NCBI GenBank assembly: GCA_030642585.1
Contig: DAOWNN010000088.1
Coordinates: 1-8,143, forward strand
From: Bacteroidota bacterium
Lineage (GTDB): Bacteria; Bacteroidota; Bacteroidia; Bacteroidales; VadinHA17
Direction: 5' to 3'
Length of the DNA: 8,143 bases
Shown: positions 1 through 5,834 of the stretch, piece after piece
Layout of the letters: each line of letters opens with the position of its first letter
Numbering within the stretch: the stretch's first letter is position 1
Made by a program: the position numbers and the translations under genes
The notes under the pieces: generated by a model
Database searches by the model: none
Seen by the model: the letters and a program-made list of their open reading frames with translations, nothing else
Told to the model about the DNA's origin: nothing

Positions 1-80
1 CTACAATACTTCAACCCCTGCCTGCTGCGCCTTCGCGTAGCCGCTTCGGCAGAGCAAGGCCGGCAGGCAAGACTACGTGG
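1..80. repeat. GC-rich REP-like palindromic repeat at the window edge
   Basis: This stretch is far richer in G and C than the AT-rich DNA around it. It can fold into a long imperfect hairpin. CCTGCC (17-22) pairs with GGCAGG (62-67). TGCT (23-26) pairs with AGCA (53-56) across a 5-base bulge at 57-61. An inner stem GCCG (40-43) / CGGC (47-50) closes the tip. The minus strand is open for 23 codons between stops at 73-75 and 1-3, giving a Cys/Leu/Ala/Gln-rich peptide of the sort these repeats encode by chance, so I do not call a gene. The composition and folding resemble dispersed intergenic repeats of Bacteroidota genomes, a resemblance from memory and not from a search. The element may continue beyond the left edge. 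Confidence 0.55.
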
Positions 81-114
81 TTGTTTACCAGGTCTTAACA
101 ATAATATTAGCACC

Positions 115-170
115 TGAAATTTAAATAATTTTGTAAATTATTATCAAATTACAAAATTATTTAAATTTCA
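115..170. repeat. Perfect 22-bp AT-rich inverted repeat (hairpin)
   Basis: The arms 115-136 and 149-170 are exact reverse complements over 22 bases and are separated by a 12-base loop (137-148). Apart from the outermost T-A and G-C pairs and one inner G-C pair, the stem is all A and T. It lies in non-coding DNA between the left-edge repeat and the DUF4136-like gene. It could be a bidirectional transcription terminator for a gene off the left edge, a cruciform-forming site, or the remnant of a small mobile palindrome. The sequence alone does not decide between these. The perfect arms suggest recent origin or selection for the fold. Confidence 0.8.
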
Positions 171-191
171 CTTTGTAGTACAATTGAACTT

Positions 192-211
192 CCCCAGGCT
201 GAAGCCTGGGG
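192..211. repeat. CCCCAGGC-tgaa-GCCTGGGG palindrome
   Basis: This is an 8-bp perfect GC-rich stem (192-199 with 204-211) around a TGAA loop, followed by GTTATTG instead of a T-run. It resembles the hairpin at 6893-6918, and its right arm resembles the CTGGGGTTA stretch at 2389-2397, so it looks like one member of a dispersed REP-like family. The rest of 212-305 holds no further clear element except a plausible Shine-Dalgarno (AGGAA, 296-300) for the next gene. Confidence 0.65.
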
Positions 212-305
212 TTATTGATTATCTGGATGTTATGGGAAACTGTGATTTTTCTTACATCGAACTCACCTTATTGTATAGTTACAAATAACAAAAACAGGAA
301 CCAAT

Positions 306-818
306 ATGAAAAATATCATCACCTTTCTTACTCTAATTATTTTGATATTTCCTTCAGGTGCACAGGAATTATCAGAACCACAATTTAGCATTGAGAACTA
401 TCAAACATTTGCATTTATTGGTTTTGAGGGATACCTAAAAGAAAATCCTGATGTCAGAACTAATGCCGGGATAATTGAAGCAGCTATTATTCGGGAACTA
501 AAATTGAAAGGGATTCTTTTATCAGATAAACCAGAATTGATTCTGAATATTGCTGTAAGTGTAGAAGATAAGATACAAACCAGGGAAACTACAGTAAGGG
601 ATATGCATTATATGGGCCAGAGAAATTATCATTGGGAGGTGGAAGAAGTACCGGTTGGAACATACAGGGAAGGTACCCTGATTATTGATTTTATTGATGC
701 CTCGGCAAATGAACTTGTGCATCAACTGGAAATAATGGAAGTTATTACGAAGAATGATAAGAAAATGGAAAAAAGAATTAACAGGCAAATTTCCAAGGCA
801 TTTTCCAGGCTTAAATAA
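306..818 (+). CDS. DUF4136-like exported protein
   Basis: This 170-aa protein is of unknown function. It starts with a signal-peptide-like stretch (a Lys-Asn start, a hydrophobic core around residues 4-16, then PSGAQE). Several features fit the DUF4136 fold: Y-Q-T-F-A-F near residue 33, a run containing I-x-x-A-I-x-R-E-L-K-x-K-G (about 57-69), P-E-L-I-L-N-I (about 76-82), and Y-R-E-G-T-L-I-I-D-F-I-D-A (about 119-131). Most DUF4136 proteins I know of are lipoproteins. Here no cysteine follows the signal core, so the product is more likely soluble in the periplasm or cleaved by signal peptidase I. The usual C-terminal Phe-Pro ending is replaced by a basic tail. The start is supported by AGGAA five bases upstream. 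It ends three bases from the convergent LpxD-type gene. The family assignment is good, and the function is unknown. Confidence 0.85.
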   Translation: MKNIITFLTLIILIFPSGAQELSEPQFSIENYQTFAFIGFEGYLKENPDVRTNAGIIEAAIIRELKLKGILLSDKPELILNIAVSVEDKIQTRETTVRDMHYMGQRNYHWEVEEVPVGTYREGTLIIDFIDASANELVHQLEIMEVITKNDKKMEKRINRQISKAFSRLK

Positions 819-821
819 TTC

Positions 822-1751
822 TTAAACTAATTTCTTATACATTTCAGGTAGTTTACGGAGCATCGCCATTTCCCTCCATTTTTTAGATGCTAATATCGCC
901 GGGGTTCCAAAATATGTTTGATTCCCCTCCAGGGATTTATCTACAGCTGATACAGCAAGTACCACGGCACCTTTATGGATCACAATGTCTTTGTTTATTA
1001 CTACCTGTCCCCATAGTATCACGTCATCTTCAATTCTTGTAACTCCGGCAATAAGTACAGCTGAAGCAAACAGGCATCTTTTTCCAATATATGTGTCATG
1101 GCCAACCTGTATATGATTGTCCAGTTTGGTATATTCATCAATAATAGTATCACCTGAAACGCCTTTGTCTATGGTACAAAGTGCTCCTATTTCAACATTA
1201 TCTTTAATAATTACTCTTCCACAGGATTCAAATTTCCTGGTTTCATTCTTTCTCTTCTGGAAGTAAAAGCCATCTGCCCCTATCACTGTTCCTGAATGGA
1301 TAATAACATTATTTCCAATTTTGCAGTGGTCATAAATGCTGACATTTGCATGGATCAGGCAGTTTTTACCAATAACAACATTTTCTCCAATGAAAACTCC
1401 GGGTTGAATGATAGTTCCTTTTCCGATAACAGCTGTTTCGCTAATCATTTTATTAGCCTTTTTAAAAGGCCGGAATTTCTTCACCAAAGTCATATAGGCC
1501 GCAAAGGGATCATCAGAATAGATCAGAGCCTTCCCTTTGGGGGGATCCGTTTTTTTATTGATAATGATGGTAGTGGCTTTAGAATTCAGGGCTTTTTCAT
1601 AATACTTCTCATGATCCACAAAGGTCAGATCTCCGGGTTCTACCATATGTATCTCATTTAATCCATTAACAATGTGTTCAGGATTGCCTTGAAAATTTGA
1701 TTTAATTAGGGATGCAATATTTTTTAAATATTCAGGACTTTCGAATTTCAT
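822..1751 (-). CDS. lpxD: LpxD-family UDP-3-O-acyl-glucosamine N-acyltransferase (likely a second copy)
   Basis: This 309-aa protein belongs to the left-handed beta-helix acyltransferases. LpxD transfers a 3-hydroxyacyl chain from acyl carrier protein to the 2-amino group of UDP-3-O-acyl-glucosamine in lipid A synthesis, at the cytoplasmic side. Residues 1-100 form the LpxD-type N-terminal uridine-binding domain (GDLTFVDHEKYYEKAL around 40-55). Residues 103-275 are hexapeptide repeats of the I-G-x-x-x-x type (for example VIGKGTIIQPGVFIGENVVIG), and a helical tail follows. The presumed catalytic His is H218 in Q-V-G-H-D. It is shorter than classical LpxD (about 340 aa) and matches the ~310-aa form common in Bacteroidota, which usually carry it in addition to an LpxD beside lpxC/fabZ and lpxA. 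That cluster is absent here, so I infer a paralog whose substrate may differ. Several coil positions look changed relative to the form I remember (A-V-S-A-V-D-K instead of A-Q-S-G-V-P-K near 266-272). Confidence 0.88.
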   Translation of the reverse strand: MKFESPEYLKNIASLIKSNFQGNPEHIVNGLNEIHMVEPGDLTFVDHEKYYEKALNSKATTIIINKKTDPPKGKALIYSDDPFAAYMTLVKKFRPFKKANKMISETAVIGKGTIIQPGVFIGENVVIGKNCLIHANVSIYDHCKIGNNVIIHSGTVIGADGFYFQKRKNETRKFESCGRVIIKDNVEIGALCTIDKGVSGDTIIDEYTKLDNHIQVGHDTYIGKRCLFASAVLIAGVTRIEDDVILWGQVVINKDIVIHKGAVVLAVSAVDKSLEGNQTYFGTPAILASKKWREMAMLRKLPEMYKKLV

Positions 1752-1920
1752 AATGTAATTATTAGGACTGGATGAAGTTTTTTCTAAAATTAGTTATTTT
1801 TCTTAAGCTCAATCTTTCTTAATTTTTCTCTTCCCTTGGTGGTTGGAAATAGGCTGCTTATTATTTGAATTCTATTCCCATATTAAGATTATGTTAATAA
1901 TTTATATTTCTGTAAAATCG

Positions 1921-1928
1921 TATCTTTG
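1921..1928 (+). promoter_or_regulatory. Bacteroidota -7 promoter box (TATCTTTG) for mgsA
   Basis: TATCTTTG fits the Bacteroidota primary-sigma -7 consensus TAnnTTTG exactly. No good TTTG -33 box sits 19-21 bases upstream, where the sequence is AT-rich instead. A transcript starting a few bases downstream would give a leader of about 38 bases before the ATG at 1972. This also argues against the longer upstream in-frame start at 1843, which would lie before the promoter. Confidence 0.55.
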
Positions 1929-1971
1929 GTTAGAGAATATCTTAATAACTTTGTTAAGTAATATCAGGACA

Positions 1972-2349
1972 ATGGATAGAAAAAAGATAGCGGTGATCGC
2001 TCATGATGGGAAAAAAGCAGAAATGGTTGAATTTCTGAATAAAAATAAGCAACTACTAAAGGATTTTAGCCTGTTGGCTACAGGAACTACAGGGAAGCAT
2101 GTCCAGGCAGCAGGATTTCCGGTAAAAAGATACAATAGTGGCCCTTTGGGAGGGGATGCCCAGATTGCAGGATTGGTTTCAGAAGGAAAAATAAGTATGG
2201 TGTTTTTCTTCAGAGATCCATTAGGGAAGCATCCTCATGAGCCGGATGTACAAATGTTGATGAGATTGTGTGATGTACATAATGTACCACTTGCAACAAA
2301 TCCCGCTACTGCAGACCTGCTGATCAGTAATTTGTCAAGTAACATTTAG
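1972..2349 (+). CDS. mgsA: Methylglyoxal synthase
   Basis: MgsA converts dihydroxyacetone phosphate to methylglyoxal and phosphate in the cytoplasm. This bypass of lower glycolysis relieves sugar-phosphate stress when phosphate is short. The 125-aa protein starts at the family's usual point (MDRKKIAVIAHD). It carries the A-T-G-T-T-G phosphate-binding loop (36-41), S-G-P-L-G-G-D with the catalytic Asp at D62, F-F-R-D-P-L (D82), and P-H-E-P-D-V with H89 and D92, the counterparts of the E. coli active-site His98 and Asp101. Residues A-T-N-P-A-T-A-D-L-L (108-117) complete the fold. It is a little shorter than B. subtilis (137) and E. coli (152) MgsA, lacking the C-terminal tail. An in-frame ATG at 1843 would add 43 residues unlike the family and would precede the -7 box, so I chose 1972 (AGGA lies just upstream). 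The gene stands alone, divergent from the LpxD-type gene. Confidence 0.95.
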   Translation: MDRKKIAVIAHDGKKAEMVEFLNKNKQLLKDFSLLATGTTGKHVQAAGFPVKRYNSGPLGGDAQIAGLVSEGKISMVFFFRDPLGKHPHEPDVQMLMRLCDVHNVPLATNPATADLLISNLSSNI

Positions 2350-2380
2350 TTTAATACAAATAAGAAGAGATAGTTTAAAA

Positions 2381-2438
2381 CCAGTAGGCTGGGGTTAAGC
2401 AAAACATGTACTTGCCGGACTTTAGTCCATAATGTTTT
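2381..2438. repeat. Compound palindromic intergenic element downstream of mgsA
   Basis: Two nested structures are visible. AAAACAT (2401-2407) pairs with ATGTTTT (2432-2438), enclosing GGAC-ttta-GTCC (2417-2428). Just before them, CCAG (2381-2384) pairs with CTGG (2389-2392), and the following GGGGTTA resembles the right flank of the palindrome at 192-211. The element begins about 30 bases after the mgsA stop, so it may end or stabilise that transcript, but there is no T-run typical of an intrinsic terminator. The remaining spacer (2439-2619) shows a weak CTCCGAT / ATCGGGG pairing at 2446-2452 and 2473-2479 and nothing else I can name. Confidence 0.5.
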
Positions 2439-2619
2439 ATGATTACTCCGATTTTTGATGTTTCAGGATATTATCGGGGTATCTCTTGAAATACAACTAA
2501 TTATATCTTGTTGTTAAACAGGTAATTATACTATTAATGAATCTCCCAAGCTAGTTATGATAATTTTCAAAATAGTTGTGGAAAACCAGAGATGGTTGCA
2601 GTAGGGAAACAGATTATGC

Positions 2620-2790
2620 TCAATGCTTTGAATATAGCACTTTCCTTTTTTTATTCTTTATCTTCTCCAGTTCATGGTCCAGTTTCTCACTTTCATCACT
2701 CAACTTCTTCAGTTCTCTCCTGGCTTCCATCATGTCATGGAAAGGATTAAGAAATTTAAGCATTTTCTTTCCCATCTCCCCCAACTTCAT
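2620..2790 (-). CDS. Small charged coiled-coil protein, function unknown
   Basis: This is a 56-aa reading frame starting M-K-L-G-E-M-G-K-K-M and ending V-L-Y-S-K-H. A short amphipathic/hydrophobic part (M-L-K-F-L-N-P-F-H-D-M-M, residues 10-21) is followed by about 30 residues of Glu/Lys/Leu/Arg. In that part Leu recurs at about heptad spacing (E-L-K-K-L-S-D-E-S-E-K-L-D-H-E-L-E-K-I), as expected of a coiled coil. No signal peptide, Cys motif or membrane span is seen. I do not recognise the family. Support for a real gene comes from the biased, coherent composition and from a TTG-N21-TATCTTTG promoter about 60-70 bases upstream of the start. In-frame ATGs at codons 6 and 10 are alternative starts, and a GGGGGAG run lies between codons 3 and 5. 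It is downstream of the NagZ-like gene on the same strand but separated by 233 bases, so it is probably transcribed on its own. Confidence 0.6.
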   Translation of the reverse strand: MKLGEMGKKMLKFLNPFHDMMEARRELKKLSDESEKLDHELEKIKNKKRKVLYSKH

Positions 2791-2856
2791 AATAAACCGT
2801 TATCAATCACAAGGTTAACAAACTTTTGCTTTATTTCCAAATACATGTATAACTTA

Positions 2857-2888
2857 CAAAGATACCATCTGTTTATACCCAATTGACA
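2857..2888 (-). promoter_or_regulatory. Bacteroidota-type promoter (TTG-N21-TATCTTTG) for the small ORF
   Basis: Read on the minus strand, TTG (2888-2886) is followed after 21 bases by TATCTTTG (2864-2857). This is an exact -7 match to TAnnTTTG with a spacer at the long end of the usual 19-21. Transcription would start near 2851, leaving a leader of about 60 bases before the ATG at 2790. Confidence 0.55.
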
Positions 2889-3023
2889 ATTTAGTCAAAC
2901 TTTTTGATATTTCTAAGCAGGAAACTAGTATTTCAATTGTAACAGAGCCTTTTGAATTAAGGAGTATCTTAGCCCGGTAATTATTTATGGCGCCTGGGTA
3001 GGGGGATGGTAACTTAAGATAAA

Positions 3024-5834
3024 TTACTGAATGATAGACGAATATATGGCTTCCTGAATAGATGTCCGAATATTCATATCATATAGTTTAGAATTTTCTC
3101 TTGTGGGATAAACCCTGTTTGATAGAAAGATGTACAAAATATTATCTTCCGGGTCCACCCATGTAAATGTACCGGTATATCCTGAATGACCAAAACTGGC
3201 GGGACTTGCACTTTTAGCCGGATAAATCTCGTTTTCCTGGAGTTCCGGGTTTTTTATTGAGGGTTTGTCAAAGCCTAAACCACGTCTGTTCTCATTTTCA
3301 GGGTATTGGTAGCTTGAAAACTCTTTTAATGTTTTCTGGCTGATGTATTGATCCCCTCCGTAATATCCCATGTTTAAATACATCTGCATCAGTTTTGCCA
3401 GGTCTATAGCTTTACCAAACAAACCGGCATTTCCTGAAATACCACCCATCATAGCTGCGCCTTCATCATGTACATAACCCTGTATCTGCTTCATTCTGAA
3501 AAAGGTGTCATTCTCTGTGGGAACAATTTGTACCAGAGGAAAGTGGAGGTACGCATTAAAGGTGAGGCTGTAAGCCCCCAGCGGTCTGTAAATCTCTGTT
3601 TTTAAATAAGTTTCATAGTCTTGTTGGGTAAGGTTTTCTATGATCCTGGGGTAGAGATAGAAGCTGAGCCCGGAATAAAGATATTTTTTCTCATCCGAAA
3701 CAGGAGATTTCTTAATTGCTTTATAAATTTTTTTCCGGTAGTTTTCATGCAAATAAAGGTCTGTAATGACCGGTTCGTTGTATTTTGCTGAAGAATCTGT
3801 TTTAAAGGTATGAGCCTTATATTTACCATTTCTCCTTATTGTATTTTTCCAGTAGGGTATCCAGGCTTTCATTCCTGATTGATGAGCAAGAACTTCCCGA
3901 AGTTTTAGATCTGCTTTATTTGAATGGCGTAAATCGGGCCAATATAAACTAAATTTCTCATCAAGATTAATTTTCCCTTCATCCACCAGTTTCATCAGGG
4001 CTGGCAAGGGACCTGTAATTTTTGTTACTGATGCGAAATCATAGATATCGTTTTCACAAACTTTATTCCTGTTCTCGTAGGTATGATATCCGTATGTTTC
4101 ATGAAAGACCACAGAGCCATCTTTTGCAATGAGAACCTGGCAGCCAGGATAAGCTCCTGACTCTATTCCTGCAAGGGCAATGGAATCAATTTTTTCATGT
4201 AATATTTGAGAATCCAGTCCAACTTCTTCAGGCAAAGCAAAACCCAGCCTGGAGATACCTGTTGTTTGCAGTCCATCACCAACTTTAAAGTAAGAATTCA
4301 CACTTACAGGCAAATTCCCTTTGGCTCCGAAGGCGCCGAAAATTAACTGTGCGGCCATTTCATGCACCAGTGCATTATCCTGGTATGCTATGATCAGGCC
4401 TTCAGCATTCTCTATTCCGGGCAATTTGTTGAGTGCAAAAGGGTTTCCGAATACACTGATAATAGTTTTTCCTGATGCAATTATCTCCTGAATACCTTTT
4501 TCAAGTTTTGTACTAACTCCAAAGTTCTTATAAGGCCTTTGGTCCAGGTTTGTAATTCCGGCTATAATCAGGTTATATCCCATTATTTTTTCCAGGATTA
4601 CAGATAAGTCTTCGTTTTCCGGATTCCAGGAGAAATGATCAATTTTTGTATACTGATCCAGAATATCCTGAAAATGGATATTAATACCAGAGCCAATGGC
4701 CAGACTTGCAATCTTGTGATCTTCCAGTTTTCGAATCGGGATAATTCCATTATTGTTTCTTAAAAGAGTAATGGATTCCCTTACCAGCTTCCTGTTCAAT
4801 ACCTGGGCATTCTTTGAGTTCAGATCTTCAAGCAAACCTTCTATTTGGATATCCTTTTGTTTATAGGCTCCGGTCCATACTTTAGCTGCCAATACCTTTC
4901 TGCATCGGTATTCTATCTCTTCCATTGAGATCTTTCCCTGGCTTATTGCTTTCTTGATCTCTTCAATTGCTCCTGGAACATTTTCTGAATTAAGCAAAAT
5001 ATCATTTCCGGCAATAAGGGCCATAGTATCTACCACTCCTGGCGGGAAATAATCAGATACACCTTTTTCAATTGCTTTTTTGAAAGGATAAAGCTCCAGG
5101 TTGTCGAGTTGTGCCGGGTCATTTGGCAATACAGCTAAAGTATCGTGAAAATCTATATTGGTGTCTCCATGGCCCGGAAAATGCCTGGCACACGCAATAA
5201 CATTATTGCTTTGCATGCCTTGTATAAACTCTGCCATCTTGAACTTATCCATTCCAAAAGATCTGTAATTGATAATGGGCTTGTCCGGGTTGTTATTTAT
5301 ATCAAGAACCGGTGCCAGGCTTAAATGTACGCCCAGGCTTTTAAGTTCCCTGCCTATTTCTTTGCCGGTTTCATAAATAAGTTCATTTCGGGTAATTGCC
5401 CCCATGGCAATAGGATAAGGAAAGCTAATTGTCTTTTTCAAATTCCTTCCCAGCCCCCAGTTTGCATCAAAGGCAATCATTAGTGGCACTTGAGATTGAG
5501 ATTGGTAGAAGTTAGTAAGACTGGCTTGTTTTTCCGGATCTCCCTGGGAAAAAACAAGTCCGCCGATCTTATATTTTCTTACCAGGTCAATTATATGGGT
5601 TTCATGTGAAATATCACGATTGGAATAGGCATCCACAAAGATAAGTTGCGCAATTTGCTCTTCAAGACTCAGGCTTTTAATTATAGAATCCACCCATTCA
5701 TGATTAGTATCCAGAATAAAAACTGAATCAACAGAATCGTTTTGAGCCTGGATATGTACTGCAAATGAAATGTAGATTGCGAATACTAATAGCTTGATCA
5801 ATAGGAATTTAAAGACAGAATTCTGTTTTGTCAT
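3024..5834 (-). CDS. Exported NagZ-like (GH3) / beta-lactamase-like fusion with a gap in the catalytic domain
   Basis: This 936-aa protein has a signal peptide (residues 1-30, hydrophobic 9-26, likely cut after H-I-Q-A). Residues 45-320 are GH3 beta-N-acetylhexosaminidase (NagZ type): G-G-L-V-F-S-Q-G, A-F-D-A-N-W-G-L-G-R, and the loop R-H-F-P-G-H-G-D-T-N-I-D-F-H with general acid/base His230 and its partner Asp228. Residues 345-520 resemble the GH3 C-terminal domain. Residues 540-936 are a serine beta-lactamase/esterase-like domain with S602-V-T-K605, Y720-S-G and H883-S-G. NagZ releases GlcNAc from muropeptides, and such fusions are typical of Bacteroidota. Two oddities stand out. After E-K-G-V-S260 the chain jumps directly to D-Y-F-P-P-G, omitting the segment that in relatives carries the nucleophile Asp. 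Also Y-S-G replaces the usual Y-S-D/N. The frame is otherwise intact. The start overlaps the murQ stop by four bases (ATGA), so it is translationally coupled. The NagZ domain is probably inactive, while the second domain may still work. Confidence 0.9.
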   Translation of the reverse strand: MTKQNSVFKFLLIKLLVFAIYISFAVHIQAQNDSVDSVFILDTNHEWVDSIIKSLSLEEQIAQLIFVDAYSNRDISHETHIIDLVRKYKIGGLVFSQGDPEKQASLTNFYQSQSQVPLMIAFDANWGLGRNLKKTISFPYPIAMGAITRNELIYETGKEIGRELKSLGVHLSLAPVLDINNNPDKPIINYRSFGMDKFKMAEFIQGMQSNNVIACARHFPGHGDTNIDFHDTLAVLPNDPAQLDNLELYPFKKAIEKGVSDYFPPGVVDTMALIAGNDILLNSENVPGAIEEIKKAISQGKISMEEIEYRCRKVLAAKVWTGAYKQKDIQIEGLLEDLNSKNAQVLNRKLVRESITLLRNNNGIIPIRKLEDHKIASLAIGSGINIHFQDILDQYTKIDHFSWNPENEDLSVILEKIMGYNLIIAGITNLDQRPYKNFGVSTKLEKGIQEIIASGKTIISVFGNPFALNKLPGIENAEGLIIAYQDNALVHEMAAQLIFGAFGAKGNLPVSVNSYFKVGDGLQTTGISRLGFALPEEVGLDSQILHEKIDSIALAGIESGAYPGCQVLIAKDGSVVFHETYGYHTYENRNKVCENDIYDFASVTKITGPLPALMKLVDEGKINLDEKFSLYWPDLRHSNKADLKLREVLAHQSGMKAWIPYWKNTIRRNGKYKAHTFKTDSSAKYNEPVITDLYLHENYRKKIYKAIKKSPVSDEKKYLYSGLSFYLYPRIIENLTQQDYETYLKTEIYRPLGAYSLTFNAYLHFPLVQIVPTENDTFFRMKQIQGYVHDEGAAMMGGISGNAGLFGKAIDLAKLMQMYLNMGYYGGDQYISQKTLKEFSSYQYPENENRRGLGFDKPSIKNPELQENEIYPAKSASPASFGHSGYTGTFTWVDPEDNILYIFLSNRVYPTRENSKLYDMNIRTSIQEAIYSSIIQ

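Noticed and set aside
1..75. Minus-strand frame of 23 codons ending in TAG at the window edge
   Set aside because: It is bounded by a stop at 73-75, has no start, and lies entirely in the foldable GC-rich repeat.
115..170. CRISPR repeat or dif-like recombination site
   Set aside because: There is a single palindrome without repeated spacers, and the arm length and loop do not fit the 11-6-11 dif layout.
1296..1661. 121-codon plus-strand frame inside the LpxD-type gene
   Set aside because: It is opposite the hexapeptide-repeat coding sequence. The Asn/Ile/Ser-rich composition reflects the repeat on the other strand.
1785..1792. TAATTTTA on the minus strand as a -7 box for the LpxD-type gene
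   Set aside because: It differs from TAnnTTTG at the conserved last base, and the nearest TTG is only 17 bases upstream. In such AT-rich DNA this is weak.
1843..1971. Upstream in-frame extension of mgsA starting at 1843 (43 extra residues)
   Set aside because: The extension is unlike MgsA, starts before the TATCTTTG box at 1921-1928, and the ATG at 1972 fits the family N-terminus.
2576..2886. Two plus-strand open frames (2576-2818 and 2674-2886) rich in Ser/Phe/Leu
   Set aside because: They are the antisense image of the charged minus-strand small protein (Glu/Lys-rich DNA reads as Phe/Ser/Leu on the other strand), with no promoter or family likeness.
2971..3000. Possible terminator hairpin after the NagZ-like gene (CCCGG / CTGGG)
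   Set aside because: It has only five pairs including a G-T, a 16-base loop and no T-run on the minus strand, so it is not convincing.
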